A stretch of DNA of 64,000 nucleotides from Salipaludibacillus aurantiacus (GTDB taxonomy: Bacteria; Bacillota; Bacilli; Bacillales; Salisediminibacteriaceae): NCBI RefSeq assembly GCF_900111295.1, contig NZ_FOGT01000016.1, positions 42,166 to 106,165 on the forward strand, given 5' to 3'. Shown piece after piece: positions 1 to 7,974 of the stretch. The first letter of the stretch is position 1; every line of letters begins with the position of its first letter. A program made the position numbers and the translations under genes. Below the pieces are notes generated by a model, which was not told where the DNA came from, did not search any database, and worked only from the letters and a program-made list of their open reading frames with translations.

Positions 1-222
1 CATGCTGTTAAAAGTGTCCGTATCTCCCTGCACAAGCTCATCTCCAGTCATCACGGGGTAATCAAGTACAATATGCTCGTAAGCCGTTGTTATGGCTGTA
101 AGGTTATTTAAGGACACAGAATAAGTTCCTCTGTCAGTGGAGGCAGGCAGATCAGTCTTGGCACCTGGCATAATTTCAAATCCTTGCCATATCCCCGATC
201 CAACTAAAATAAGTTTGTCCAT
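1..222 (-). CDS. Hypothetical protein, N-terminal 74 codons only (runs off the window)
   Basis: An open frame on the minus strand begins with ATG at 222-220 and stays open to the first base of the window, so only the N-terminal part is visible. A ribosome-binding site (AAAGGATG) lies a few bases before the ATG. The protein begins MDKLILVGSGIWQG and contains YSVSLNNLTAITTAYEHIVLDYP. It has no signal peptide and no membrane segment. I do not recognise the family. It is divergent from the lipoprotein gene to its right. Confidence 0.6.
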   Translation of the reverse strand, partial: MDKLILVGSGIWQGFEIMPGAKTDLPASTDRGTYSVSLNNLTAITTAYEHIVLDYPVMTGDELVQGDTDTFNSM

Positions 223-338
223 TATTTCACATCCTTTAGGTTCATTATTTACTATATCACGGAAAAGTCATCCAACGGAGTAATAGGTGCATGTTTTGCT
301 GCGTAATAAACAACACTAAATTAAAAAGGATGAAAGTG

Positions 339-974
339 ATGAGATGTAAATCAGCTGTTTTCTGTCTTTGTTTTTCACTATTAGCTGTTTCAGCCTGTCA
401 GGGCGAGGCAAGAAATGAGACACTTGACGATTCACCTTACCATGCTTTTGACGAGCATGAACACCAAAAAGGAGAAGGGTACGGATTTATAAACCAGCAG
501 CGATACCGAAATAACCCTATCGCCAGGATGGTTACGAGAGACGACCGTCCCAGCCGGGGCATGAATGGTTATGCTGATGGCTCTCCACTGGAGATGCGTT
601 CCCAGGAGCATACCCACCCTTATTTGAGGAAATCTTTCACTGATGTCCCTGAGCACTATAAACAGCCTGAAGACAGAAGAGAACTTCCCGGGTCGCTGGA
701 AACGAAGGTGGCACATCTCATAAAAGAAACAGATCCCTACGCCGGAATAGTTATCGTCGAGACAGATACAGATTTATTCATAGGTCTGAGAAGCGGTAAA
801 GACCAAAAGGATTTAACATTAATCGAAACATCAATTAAAAATCAAGCAGATAAACAGACTGTCCATTTTATTTATTCCGGTAAAGGACAGGAAAAACTTG
901 CTCACATAAAAAAGCAAATGGAAAAGGGGAGACCGGAAGCCATGTTATTAAATGAACTGGAATCTTTAAAATAA
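339..974 (+). CDS. Probable lipoprotein, YhcN/YlaJ-like
   Basis: The N-terminus MRCKSAVFCLCFSLLAVSAC is a lipoprotein signal peptide with lipobox V-S-A-C, so the mature protein should be lipid-anchored on the outer face of the membrane. The mature part is polar and rich in Arg, His and Glu. Its C-terminal half (from SLETKVAHLIKETDPYAG onward) resembles the YhcN/YlaJ family of sporulation-associated lipoproteins, in which a beta-alpha-beta unit follows a variable linker. The ATG at 339 lies 8 bases after AAAAAGGA, which is why I chose it; upstream in-frame starts exist at 291 and 330. A terminator follows directly. The family match is from memory and moderate; the lipoprotein call is firm. Confidence 0.65.
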   Translation: MRCKSAVFCLCFSLLAVSACQGEARNETLDDSPYHAFDEHEHQKGEGYGFINQQRYRNNPIARMVTRDDRPSRGMNGYADGSPLEMRSQEHTHPYLRKSFTDVPEHYKQPEDRRELPGSLETKVAHLIKETDPYAGIVIVETDTDLFIGLRSGKDQKDLTLIETSIKNQADKQTVHFIYSGKGQEKLAHIKKQMEKGRPEAMLLNELESLK

Positions 975-977
975 TTT

Positions 978-1007
978 TTTCCTGCCGCGGCCGGCGGGAT
1001 TTTTTTG
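978..1007 (+). terminator. Rho-independent terminator after the lipoprotein gene
   Basis: A stem TCCTGCCG / CGGCGGGA with a four-base loop is followed by seven T residues, starting a few bases after the stop codon. Confidence 0.75.
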
Positions 1008-1126
1008 TGGGATAAAAAGCTGACGGCTGAAGGGAATAAAAGTTATAATAAAAAGAGGAGACGCACGGTCATTTGAAGAAGTTAGTGTGCTCATGCCAGA
1101 TTATTTATCCGGAGGTGCTTTATAAC

Positions 1127-1639
1127 ATGAAAACATTTCGCCTGTGTTCGTTAATGATATTATTTGATGAAGATTTAAAGAGCAATGAAGAAATAAAGGG
1201 AAAAGAAATACCTTTAGTTGAAGGTCTCATTATTAATAAAGAAGAAGCTGAAAAAAACTGGCTGCTTGAAGCGGTATTAGACCCGGAGTGGGAGGAGTTT
1301 TTCCGGGAATATAAAGAAAAAGAACAGCCGTTTATGACAGAAGTTACGATTACTAAACGGACAAATGATCCTGCGACACTTGTATGTGACGTTAAATCTG
1401 TGAATCAGCTTGAAAACCATATTAGCGTTCATTTGGAAGGTGTCCTTGTCGTTAAGAAAGAAGATTTATCCGATATGCTTATTAAAAACCTTATTGAGGA
1501 AGGGTTTGAAGGAAAGGCCCTTTATAATGAATACAGAAAGCGGAAAAAAGACAGAGGCAGGGCTATTCAGGGCATTTTAACAAATGCTTATGAACAAGTT
1601 AAAGAAAAAGGGTATTATACGAGCGATACTCAGAAATAA
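1127..1639 (+). CDS. YwpF-like protein
   Basis: The protein of 170 residues begins MKTFRLCSLMILFDED and contains EIPLVEGLIINKEEAEKNWL, which fits the N-terminal signature of the YwpF family of Bacillus, a small protein of unknown role. Its C-terminal part is a basic helix (KALYNEYRKRKKDRGRA). GGAGGTG at 1111-1117 lies 9 bases before this ATG, so I prefer it to the upstream in-frame start at 1073, which lacks a good site. No signal peptide or membrane segment is visible, so it is probably cytoplasmic. B. subtilis YwpF is somewhat shorter (about 136 residues as I recall), so the C-terminal extension may be lineage-specific. Confidence 0.65.
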   Translation: MKTFRLCSLMILFDEDLKSNEEIKGKEIPLVEGLIINKEEAEKNWLLEAVLDPEWEEFFREYKEKEQPFMTEVTITKRTNDPATLVCDVKSVNQLENHISVHLEGVLVVKKEDLSDMLIKNLIEEGFEGKALYNEYRKRKKDRGRAIQGILTNAYEQVKEKGYYTSDTQK

Positions 1640-1652
1640 CGAAAAAACAAGG

Positions 1653-1681
1653 GCCATCTTTTCTTAAAAATGGCGTTTTCT
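1653..1681 (+). terminator. Possible weak terminator between ywpF-like and amidohydrolase genes
   Basis: A short stem GCCAT / ATGGC with a 12-base A/T-rich loop is followed by GTTTTC. The stem is weak, so read-through into the next gene is possible. Confidence 0.35.
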
Positions 1682-1712
1682 CCAGTGCTGTTAGAGAAAG
1701 GAGGAGGAAAAA

Positions 1713-2567
1713 GTGAAAATTATTGATGCCCATATTCATGTTTCTCATATTCAATCCTTCTATCAGACAGCTAAAAAAATGTCCAGGGTTGATTATTCTT
1801 TCCGCGGGCTGAAAAAAGAGATGGAACAAAACGGCGTTACCCTCGCAGTTGGGATGGGGCTCCGGGAGATAGAAGGGGGAACCGGTTTCCCTGATAAGGC
1901 CCCGCCTACACCTATGGGGCTTGATCTGCTTCCTGAGGGAGACAAATCTGTTTACTGCTGTACTGGCGTCAATCCTTACAAACTGGGGCGAAAAGAACTG
2001 GCCCGGCTTGAGAAGGACCTTCTCAAACCTCATGTCACTGGTATGAAAATATATTTAGGATACTATCCTTTTTATGCGCACGATCCTGTTTATGACCCTG
2101 TTTATTCTCTTGCCGCACAATATAATGTCCCTGTCGTATTCCATACAGGTGATACTTATTCCGAGCGGGGGATTCTTAAATATGCCCATCCGTTAACGAT
2201 TGATGAAGTGGCAGTCCAGCACCGCCATGTGACGTTTGTGCTTGCTCATTTCGGCGACCCGTGGATGCTGGATGCAGCGGAAGTGGTATATAAAAATTCG
2301 AATGTTTTTGCTGATTTATCCGGTCTTATTATAGGAGATGAAAAAGAAGTCAGCCGTCTATCCGGGACCCCGCATTTTTTTGATCATTTAAAACACGGTT
2401 TGGCTTTTTGCGATAACTATGAAAAGCTGATATTCGGTACAGACTGGCCGCTTGTAAGGATGAAACCTTATATCGAATTTATCCAGTCCCATATTCCTTC
2501 GTCCTATTGGGATGACGTATTTTATAATACAGCGATGCATGTATACCCGAAACTGAGGGGAAGATAA
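1713..2567 (+). CDS. Amidohydrolase-family metal-dependent hydrolase (amidohydrolase_2 type)
   Basis: The 284-residue protein has the TIM-barrel metal-hydrolase signature motifs in order: IDAHIHV at residues 4-10 (first metal-binding His pair), GMKIYLGYYPF on a middle strand, VVFHTGDT, FVLAHFGDPW, and FGTDWP near the C-terminus carrying the catalytic Asp. This is the layout of the amidohydrolase_2 family, which includes decarboxylases and lactonases; the substrate cannot be told from sequence. It starts with GTG at 1713 behind AAAGGAGGAGG. No signal peptide is present, so it should be cytoplasmic. It stands between two hypothetical genes and gives no pathway context. Confidence 0.8.
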   Translation: MKIIDAHIHVSHIQSFYQTAKKMSRVDYSFRGLKKEMEQNGVTLAVGMGLREIEGGTGFPDKAPPTPMGLDLLPEGDKSVYCCTGVNPYKLGRKELARLEKDLLKPHVTGMKIYLGYYPFYAHDPVYDPVYSLAAQYNVPVVFHTGDTYSERGILKYAHPLTIDEVAVQHRHVTFVLAHFGDPWMLDAAEVVYKNSNVFADLSGLIIGDEKEVSRLSGTPHFFDHLKHGLAFCDNYEKLIFGTDWPLVRMKPYIEFIQSHIPSSYWDDVFYNTAMHVYPKLRGR

Positions 2568-2579
2568 GGCCGGCCGAAT

Positions 2580-2948
2580 TTACGGGAGCTTTTTATCTCC
2601 ATAAGTGAACAGACTTTCGATCCGGCGGCTGACCTGGTTTTTTAAATGCGCGTTTAAATATTTCGCAGTCAGTACATAGCCTCTGAAAAAAATGGTATAT
2701 TCCGAAAAGGTTTGATCATAATCATTTAATTGAATTTTTAAGCCCAGCTTTTTCATCGATCGTCTTGTCTCATACATTTCACGGCTAAGACGGTGCAGGG
2801 TCACTTCCAATAAACGGATATAAGGATCTTTTAATTTTAAAGGTGCCTGATCCAGACGGGCCAGGTCTTTTTCAAGCACTTTGCGAGCCATCTCAAGCAG
2901 GATGTAGGATTCCGTCAGACGTTCTTCTTGTGCTGTGAGTTTGGCCAT
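2580..2948 (-). CDS. YhjD-like protein, probably SOS-controlled
   Basis: The 122-residue, highly charged helical protein contains KLKDPYIRLLEVTLHRLSREMYETRRSMKK and a C-terminal GYVLTAKYLNAHLKNQV segment, which resembles the YhjD family of Bacillus as I remember it. It has no membrane segment. The ATG at 2948 follows AAAGGAGG at 9 bases. Upstream lie a sigma-A promoter and a 13-of-14 match to the Bacillus LexA (DinR) box. I recall yhjD as a member of the B. subtilis LexA regulon, so promoter and protein similarity support each other. Its biochemical function is unknown. It ends 12 bases from the convergent amidohydrolase gene. Confidence 0.6.
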   Translation of the reverse strand: MAKLTAQEERLTESYILLEMARKVLEKDLARLDQAPLKLKDPYIRLLEVTLHRLSREMYETRRSMKKLGLKIQLNDYDQTFSEYTIFFRGYVLTAKYLNAHLKNQVSRRIESLFTYGDKKLP

Positions 2949-2992
2949 TACGGGTCGCCTCCTTTTTCATTTTCGTGGTTCCAAACAGAATA

Positions 2993-3041
2993 CGAACATG
3001 TGTTCTTATTTTTATTTTAACCCGTTTTTTTTAATAGTCAA
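2993..3041 (-). promoter_or_regulatory. Sigma-A promoter with LexA (SOS) box for the yhjD-like gene
   Basis: On the minus strand, -35 TTGACT (3041-3036) and -10 TAAAAT (3019-3014) are separated by 16 bases. Just downstream, plus-strand bases 2993-3006 read CGAACATGTGTTCT, containing the perfect palindrome GAAC-ATGT-GTTC. This matches 13 of 14 positions of the Bacillus SOS box CGAACRNRYGTTYC. The box sits about 45 bases before the ATG, where bound LexA would block initiation. Confidence 0.75.
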
Positions 3042-3056
3042 GAGGGAGTCGCTGGC

Positions 3057-3087
3057 AAAAAAAATCACACAATAGAATATTGTGTGA
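3057..3087 (-). terminator. Terminator for ric
   Basis: On the minus strand a 10-bp perfect stem (TCACACAATA / TATTGTGTGA, three-base loop) is followed by a run of eight T residues, just after the ric stop codon. Confidence 0.85.
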
Positions 3088-3100
3088 CCCAAGCATGTTT

Positions 3101-3826
3101 TTAGTTGTTTTGAGCAGTCTTTTCTTCCATGAGCCTTGGAAATAAAATGTTATTTTCCAGATGGATATGCTGAAACATATCCTCTTCTAAAGCTTCCAGG
3201 CGGGTGAATGTCATTTTATAGGTTGTGCAGGCCCCGGGAGGTGGAGTAAAATCATTAGTGATGCTTCGAATCTTCTTTAAAAGATCGCCAGCGGCTTCAT
3301 GTTCTGATTCAAGTTCGCTGACCTGCTTAACAGCAGCCTCCCAATCTGCGGCAGAACGTGTTGTTCCATACTGGTAAATTGCCGGGAAAACCACTTGTTC
3401 TTCTTTTACCATATGCTGTTCCAGTTCAGTTCTTAAGCTGTGGTAAAGCTTATGGAGTTCCGCAAGTTCAGGGCGTGCACCGCCATGAACGCGGAAAATT
3501 TTAGTTACATAAAAGCTCAGATCAGGAAGTTCTTTTGTTAAAAAGCCGTGATGATTGTTCACAATATGGTCAAGCAGAGACATGTAAGAAGCACTGCTCC
3601 AGTCTGAGCTGCTTTTTTCTTTCCGTTCATCAGCGTCGTCCGAAAGAATTTGGAGAGCTTCAAGGATCACTTGTTCTTCCAGATTTTTTTCAGCGATCGC
3701 TTCATGAAGCGGCCGGTTGCCGCCGCAGCAGAAATCTATGCGGTACTGTTTAAAAAGCTCATCTGAGCGGGGAATCTGAATCACGAGATCTTTAACTTTC
3801 GCTTCACGGTTAACAGTATAATTCAT
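3101..3826 (-). CDS. ric: Iron-sulfur cluster repair di-iron protein (ScdA/YtfE/RIC family)
   Basis: The 241-residue protein repairs iron-sulfur clusters damaged by nitric oxide or oxidants and acts in the cytoplasm. Residues 1-60 form the DUF542 N-terminal domain with the conserved adjacent cysteines in DFCCGGNRPL (about residues 32-35). The rest is a hemerythrin-like four-helix di-iron domain with the expected His/Glu ligands: HIVNNHHGF, HKLYHSLRTELEQHMVKEE, LESEHEAAGD and HIHLENNILFPR. Length and order fit the family. AAAGGAGG precedes the ATG at 3826. A Crp/Fnr-like palindrome lies 59-74 bases upstream of the start, as expected for a gene tied to low oxygen or nitrosative stress. It is a single-gene unit with its own terminator. 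Confidence 0.92.
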   Translation of the reverse strand: MNYTVNREAKVKDLVIQIPRSDELFKQYRIDFCCGGNRPLHEAIAEKNLEEQVILEALQILSDDADERKEKSSSDWSSASYMSLLDHIVNNHHGFLTKELPDLSFYVTKIFRVHGGARPELAELHKLYHSLRTELEQHMVKEEQVVFPAIYQYGTTRSAADWEAAVKQVSELESEHEAAGDLLKKIRSITNDFTPPPGACTTYKMTFTRLEALEEDMFQHIHLENNILFPRLMEEKTAQNN

Positions 3827-3884
3827 TAGTAACTCCTCCTTTTATTATCATAATTTCAGTTTAAAGGAGAAGAAGAAATTTGTC

Positions 3885-3900
3885 GGTGACGTGGGTCACC
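3885..3900. promoter_or_regulatory. Crp/Fnr-type palindrome upstream of ric
   Basis: GGTGAC-GTGG-GTCACC is a perfect inverted repeat. Read as half-sites it is GTGA-N6-TCAC, the core of the Crp/Fnr recognition element TGTGA-N6-TCACA. It lies between the divergent ric and cyclophilin genes and could serve either. No regulator gene of this family is in the window. Confidence 0.5.
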
Positions 3901-3973
3901 AGCTCTACAAAAAAAGAGACTCGCGTGTAAATAATCTTTAGCAGCGTCATTAAAAAATAAGGGGAAATGCAAA

Positions 3974-4705
3974 ATGAAGAAAGCAAATCTATTAGCAGGT
4001 TCAGGACTCTCTCTTATGCTCCTTTTGGCAGGATGCGGGGAAGAAAATAATCAAAATAATGTAAATGAGGTAAATAATAATGGAGACGGCACCGGGGAAG
4101 CTGCAGAATATCCACAGTTATCTGAAGAAGTAGCTGACAATGAAGAGGAGGCCGTCCTCCGCACTAACTACGGGGATATTCACGTGAAGTTATTTCCTGA
4201 AGCAGCACCTAAAGCTGTAGAAAACTTTATGACATTAGCTGAAGAAGGCTACTATGACGGCGTTATTTTCCACCGTGTCATTGAGGATTTTATGATTCAG
4301 GGCGGTGACCCTACAGGTACAGGCGGCGGTGGTGAAAGTGCGTTTGGAGAGCCGTTCGAAGACGAATTTGATGAGTCAGTGGCTCATTTCAGAGGGGCAC
4401 TGGCGATGGCCAACAGTGGCCAGAATACAAACGGCAGTCAATTTTACATTGTCCACGCGGGACCGGACCAATTAAGTGAAGAAGCTTTTGAAGCCATGGA
4501 ACAGCAAGGAATGGATTTTTCAGAAGACCTTAAAGAAAATTATCTGGAACTGGGAGGGACGCCCCACCTGGATGATGGACACACCGTTTTTGGGCATGTG
4601 ATTGATGGCATGGATGTGGTCGATGATATCGCGACCGCAGAAACAGAACCCGTTGACCGTCCAGTTGAAGAAGTAGTCATTGAATCAGTGGAAGTTATTG
4701 ATTAA
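3974..4705 (+). CDS. Peptidyl-prolyl cis-trans isomerase, cyclophilin-type lipoprotein
   Basis: Residues 1-21 are a lipoprotein signal peptide ending in the lipobox L-A-G-C, followed by an Asn/Glu-rich linker to about residue 55. The remainder is a cyclophilin domain with the active-site stretch FHRVIEDFMIQGGDPTGTG and the substrate-groove segment GSQFYIVHAG. The enzyme should catalyse proline isomerisation of exported proteins on the outer membrane face. An insertion (EEAFEAMEQQGMDFSEDLKEN) is typical of Gram-positive secreted cyclophilins. The acidic composition (long runs of Glu/Asp) suits a salt-adapted surface protein. AGGGGAAA precedes the ATG and a strong terminator follows, so it is monocistronic. 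Confidence 0.9.
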   Translation: MKKANLLAGSGLSLMLLLAGCGEENNQNNVNEVNNNGDGTGEAAEYPQLSEEVADNEEEAVLRTNYGDIHVKLFPEAAPKAVENFMTLAEEGYYDGVIFHRVIEDFMIQGGDPTGTGGGGESAFGEPFEDEFDESVAHFRGALAMANSGQNTNGSQFYIVHAGPDQLSEEAFEAMEQQGMDFSEDLKENYLELGGTPHLDDGHTVFGHVIDGMDVVDDIATAETEPVDRPVEEVVIESVEVID

Positions 4706-4720
4706 TTGCATAAGTAACCA

Positions 4721-4757
4721 TGAGGCTGCCACCAGCAAGTTGGCAGCCTCATTTTTT
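4721..4757 (+). terminator. Terminator after the cyclophilin lipoprotein gene
   Basis: An 11-bp stem (TGAGGCTGCCA / TGGCAGCCTCA) with a nine-base loop is followed by six T residues. Confidence 0.9.
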
Positions 4758-4895
4758 GTTTATACGTTTAACCGGAACTTCGAGCTGCACGGGAGGGCCT
4801 GGCAGGAAAGGGACCGCCCACCAGGGGAAGAGCCGTGCTAAAAACGTCAAGCAGCCGTTAAACGAACAGGGATTTTTCATGGAAGAAAATAATAA

Positions 4896-4938
4896 TTGAC
4901 TATTTTAATGTACCGGTGTACTATTTGATTAGTACACT
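4896..4938 (+). promoter_or_regulatory. Sigma-A promoter and inverted-repeat operator of the yhc-like ABC operon
   Basis: TTGACT (4896-4901) and TACTAT (4919-4924) are spaced 17 bases. Overlapping the -10 and extending past it is a perfect 8-bp inverted repeat, GTGTACTA (4916-4923), 6-base spacer, TAGTACAC (4930-4937). Such repeats with GTGTA...TACAC ends are the operators of the YtrA subfamily of GntR regulators, and the operon encodes such a regulator. Autoregulation is my inference. Confidence 0.7.
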
Positions 4939-4965
4939 AGAGCATAAGGGATTGCGAGGGGGAAG

Positions 4966-5883
4966 ATGATGAAACCAGCAATTGAATTAAAAAATGTCCG
5001 TAAAGAAATAGGCAGGAAAACAATTATTGATAATGTATCTTTAGCGATGTACCCGGGGGAAGTCTTCGGCTTGTTGGGGCCTAACGGAGCAGGTAAGACG
5101 ACGACAATCAGGATGATGGTTGGTCTCATGAGGACAACAGACGGATCAATCACGATCTCTGGCAACGATTTATACAAAAACTTTGAAGAAGCCGTATCGC
5201 GGGTAGGCGCAGTGGTTGAAAATCCGGAGATGTATGACTATTTAACCGGCTACGAAAACCTTGTTCATTATCAGCGGATGTTAAAAGGAGTGACAAAAGA
5301 AAGAATTAAAGAGGTGGTGGAGCTTGTAGGCCTGTCCCGCCGAATGCATGAGAAAACCGGCACGTACTCTTTAGGAATGAGGCAGAGGCTCGGCTTGGCT
5401 CAGGCTTTATTGCATAAGCCTGAGCTCCTTATCCTTGATGAGCCGACAAACGGGCTTGACCCTGCCGGAATCAGGGAAATCCGCGCCTATTTAAGGAAGC
5501 TGGCACATGAAGAAGGAATATGTGTCGTCGTTTCAAGCCATCTGCTTTCCGAAATGGAAAAAATGTGCGATAGAATTGCGGTCATACAGGAAGGGAAGAT
5601 TATTCAAGTTGCCCAGGTATCTGACTTTGTAAGACAATCGGAAGACTTATGGTATATAGAGGCGGAACCAAAGGCCGAAGCTGCTGAGCTGCTTCACTCT
5701 CTTCTTAATGTCAAACCTGAAGAGTATAAGGAAGGGTTTCATATCACTGTTAAAAAAGAAAAGGTGCCTGATTTATTAAAAGGTTTAATCAATGAAAATG
5801 TGGCGGTGTATCAAATAAGAGAAGCAGATAAAAATACATTGGAAGAACAATTCCTGTCATTAACAGGAGGTGAAAAGAAATGA
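4966..5883 (+). CDS. ABC transporter ATP-binding protein, YhcH/BcrA type
   Basis: The 305-residue ATPase shows Walker A GPNGAGKTTT (about residues 41-50), signature SLGMRQRLGLAQALL, and Walker B LLILDEPTNGLDP followed by the switch His in VVVSSHLLSEME. A C-terminal extension of about 90 residues is typical of BcrA-type drug-export ATPases. Length and family fit YhcH of B. subtilis. It should sit on the inner membrane face and drive the adjacent permease, whose ATG overlaps its stop. ATG at 4966 or 4969 follows GAGGGGGA. It is the first gene of a five-gene unit containing two ATPases, two permeases and a GntR regulator. Confidence 0.85.
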   Translation: MMKPAIELKNVRKEIGRKTIIDNVSLAMYPGEVFGLLGPNGAGKTTTIRMMVGLMRTTDGSITISGNDLYKNFEEAVSRVGAVVENPEMYDYLTGYENLVHYQRMLKGVTKERIKEVVELVGLSRRMHEKTGTYSLGMRQRLGLAQALLHKPELLILDEPTNGLDPAGIREIRAYLRKLAHEEGICVVVSSHLLSEMEKMCDRIAVIQEGKIIQVAQVSDFVRQSEDLWYIEAEPKAEAAELLHSLLNVKPEEYKEGFHITVKKEKVPDLLKGLINENVAVYQIREADKNTLEEQFLSLTGGEKK

Positions 5884-6836
5884 GCCTGTTTATAAACCTT
5901 GTGCAAAATGAGTCGATGAAAATATTCAAAAAGACGGGTACTAAAGTGATGTTTCTTATTCTTATCGCCTTAATTGCGGTGATTGGTTTAGTGACACGTT
6001 TTTTTATAGGGGAACCGGCCGATGAAGCAGCCGATTGGGAAACGGTGCTGCAACAAGAGGTCCAAATGATTGAACAGCAGCTTGAAAGCGGGGAAATTCC
6101 TCCGCGAGCTGCAGAGGGACTTCAGGAACAGCATGACCTGTATATGTATCATTTGGAAGAAGGGATTGAACCTTTAAACTCTTCCCACCGCTGGTATTTC
6201 ATAGTAAATAATCCTCAATTTGTTAATTTTTTGACAATGTTTACGGTTATAATTGCGGCAGGAATTATTGCAGGTGAGCATTCTAACGGGACGATTAAGC
6301 TTCTATTAATCAGACCAGTAAAAAGGTGGAAAATCCTGCTTTCCAAATGGCTGGCTGCTATGCTTTTTTCACTGGTAATGCTCGCGACTTTGATCATTTT
6401 TTCAGTGGCTGCTGGTTTTCTGATTTTTGGGTTCAGCCCCGAACCTGTGAGAGTAGTGGAAATAGCCGGTGGCTCTATTCGTGATATGCATGTGGCTTTA
6501 TATGGCGCTGTAATGTATGGATTAGCATATATTGAACTGATTATCATGACCACATTTGCCTTTATGATTGGGACAGTGTTCAGAAACCAGTCGCTCGCAA
6601 TCGGCTTATCGCTCGTCCTGTTGTTTACAGGGGGGCAGATCGCGTATTTGCTGAGCAATTATAATTGGATGAAGTTTTACTTGTTTGCCAATACGTATAT
6701 GATTCAGTTCTTTGAAGGACAGCCCATCATTGAAGGATTAACGCCGCTGTTTTCATCAATTGTGCTAATAGTTTATTTTTCCCTGTTTATGCTCATTGCA
6801 ATGGTGGCCTTTACTAAAAGAGATGTGGCAGATTAA
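5880..6836 (+). CDS. ABC transporter permease, YhcI/ABC-2 type
   Basis: The 318-residue membrane protein begins in the ATGA overlap with the preceding ATPase gene. One hydrophobic segment (residues 22-42) is followed by a soluble, Glu-rich extracytoplasmic region of about 75 residues, then five more hydrophobic segments. This is the ABC-2 permease arrangement and the length fits YhcI. The motif GEHSNGTIKLLLIRPVKRWKILLSKW after the second segment is the characteristic cytoplasmic coupling region. With the upstream ATPase it should form one exporter; substrate unknown. A 50-base gap separates it from the regulator gene. Confidence 0.82.
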   Translation: MSLFINLVQNESMKIFKKTGTKVMFLILIALIAVIGLVTRFFIGEPADEAADWETVLQQEVQMIEQQLESGEIPPRAAEGLQEQHDLYMYHLEEGIEPLNSSHRWYFIVNNPQFVNFLTMFTVIIAAGIIAGEHSNGTIKLLLIRPVKRWKILLSKWLAAMLFSLVMLATLIIFSVAAGFLIFGFSPEPVRVVEIAGGSIRDMHVALYGAVMYGLAYIELIIMTTFAFMIGTVFRNQSLAIGLSLVLLFTGGQIAYLLSNYNWMKFYLFANTYMIQFFEGQPIIEGLTPLFSSIVLIVYFSLFMLIAMVAFTKRDVAD

Positions 6837-6895
6837 AAGTTTTGGTAGAATAAGAAAGGATGTAAAGAAGTAACCTCTTAAGGAGGGGAATGCCA

Positions 6896-7276
6896 TTGGG
6901 CCTTACGTTTGATAATAACCGGCCCATCTATTTGCAGCTTATGGAGTATTTGTACGGGCAAATTTGCCGGACCGATCTTAAACCCGGAGAGAAGCTTCCT
7001 TCTGTCCGGGAATTAGCTGTTAAGGTGGGCGTCAATCCTAATACTGTATCGAGAACTTATATGGAAATGGAACGAAAGGATATCGTTGTTTCCAAAAGAG
7101 GGCAGGGAACATTTGTCACGGAAGACATAACCGTGATTCAGGAATTAAGAAAAAAAATTGCTGATGATAAAATTGGTGATTTTATTCTTATGATGAATCA
7201 GATTGGACTTAAAAATGAGGAGATCCTCCAATTAATGGAACAGAAAATGGCGTCCCGCAAGGAGGAAGAAGAATGA
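6896..7276 (+). CDS. GntR-family transcriptional regulator, YtrA subfamily (YhcF-like)
   Basis: The 127-residue protein has an N-terminal winged helix (PIYLQLMEYLYGQI to QGTFVTED) with the recognition helix in SVRELAVKVGVNPNTVSRTY. Only a short C-terminal dimerisation helix follows, the hallmark of the YtrA subfamily. I prefer the TTG at 6896, because AAGGAGGGG ends right before the ATG at 6890 (too close) but is well spaced from the TTG. The last codons overlap the next ATPase gene. It probably represses the operon through the inverted repeat at 4916-4937 in response to a drug or cell-wall stress. In B. subtilis this gene lies ahead of yhcGHI, not in the middle. Confidence 0.85.
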   Translation: MGLTFDNNRPIYLQLMEYLYGQICRTDLKPGEKLPSVRELAVKVGVNPNTVSRTYMEMERKDIVVSKRGQGTFVTEDITVIQELRKKIADDKIGDFILMMNQIGLKNEEILQLMEQKMASRKEEEE

Positions 7277-7974
7277 ACGAGCCTGAAATTTATTTAAAAA
7301 ATGTCACCAAAAAGTACTTAAGACAACCAGCTTTAGAAAATATATCATTTCAGTTAAAAGGGAGCGGAGTTTACGGCGTGCTTGGTGAAAATGGAAGCGG
7401 AAAAACAACCTTACTCAAACTGATTGCCGGCTTGTTAAGGCCGTCCAGTGGAACGGTCAAGGTTATGCACCGTCCTGTTTCAAGATTATCTTCAAAAGAT
7501 ATCGCCTATCTGTCTGATGCGGACTCTCTGTATTCCTTCCAGTCGGCTCAGCAGCTGATTCACTTCTGGGAAAAGGTGGCTCCTGACTTTTCAAAAGACA
7601 AAGCCTTTAGCATGATCAGAGAACTTAATCTGGATGTAAATATGAAAATAAAAAACCTTTCAAAAGGAAACAGGGCAAGGCTTAAACTTGTAATAGCGCT
7701 GTCGCGGCAAGTGCCTGTGCTTGTGATGGACGAGCCTTTATCGGGGCTTGACCCGTTAGTAAGAGAGGATATTTTAAAACTTATTGTGATGAATGCAGAT
7801 GTGGAGCAGCAGCTGCTCATACTATCCACACATGAAGTGAGTGAAGTGGAAGCGTTTCTCGACCACGTTATTTTTATGAAAGACGGAAAATGTATTCTGG
7901 AAGAGAACGCAGAAGTATTAAGAGAACAAAAAGGCCAGTCCCTTGTGGCGACAATGAGGGAGGTGCTGGCCTGA
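7273..7974 (+). CDS. ABC transporter ATP-binding protein, YhcG type
   Basis: The 233-residue ATPase has Walker A GENGSGKTTLL (about residues 38-48), a signature-like stretch NLSKGNRARLKLVIAL, Walker B VLVMDEPLSGLDPL and the switch His in STHEVSE. The signature reads LSKGN rather than LSGGQ, as in YhcG and YtrB-type ATPases. Length fits YhcG (about 232 residues). Its start overlaps the regulator gene and its stop overlaps the ATG of the following permease, so translation of the three is coupled. It should power the permease at 7974-8783. Confidence 0.85.
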   Translation: MNEPEIYLKNVTKKYLRQPALENISFQLKGSGVYGVLGENGSGKTTLLKLIAGLLRPSSGTVKVMHRPVSRLSSKDIAYLSDADSLYSFQSAQQLIHFWEKVAPDFSKDKAFSMIRELNLDVNMKIKNLSKGNRARLKLVIALSRQVPVLVMDEPLSGLDPLVREDILKLIVMNADVEQQLLILSTHEVSEVEAFLDHVIFMKDGKCILEENAEVLREQKGQSLVATMREVLA

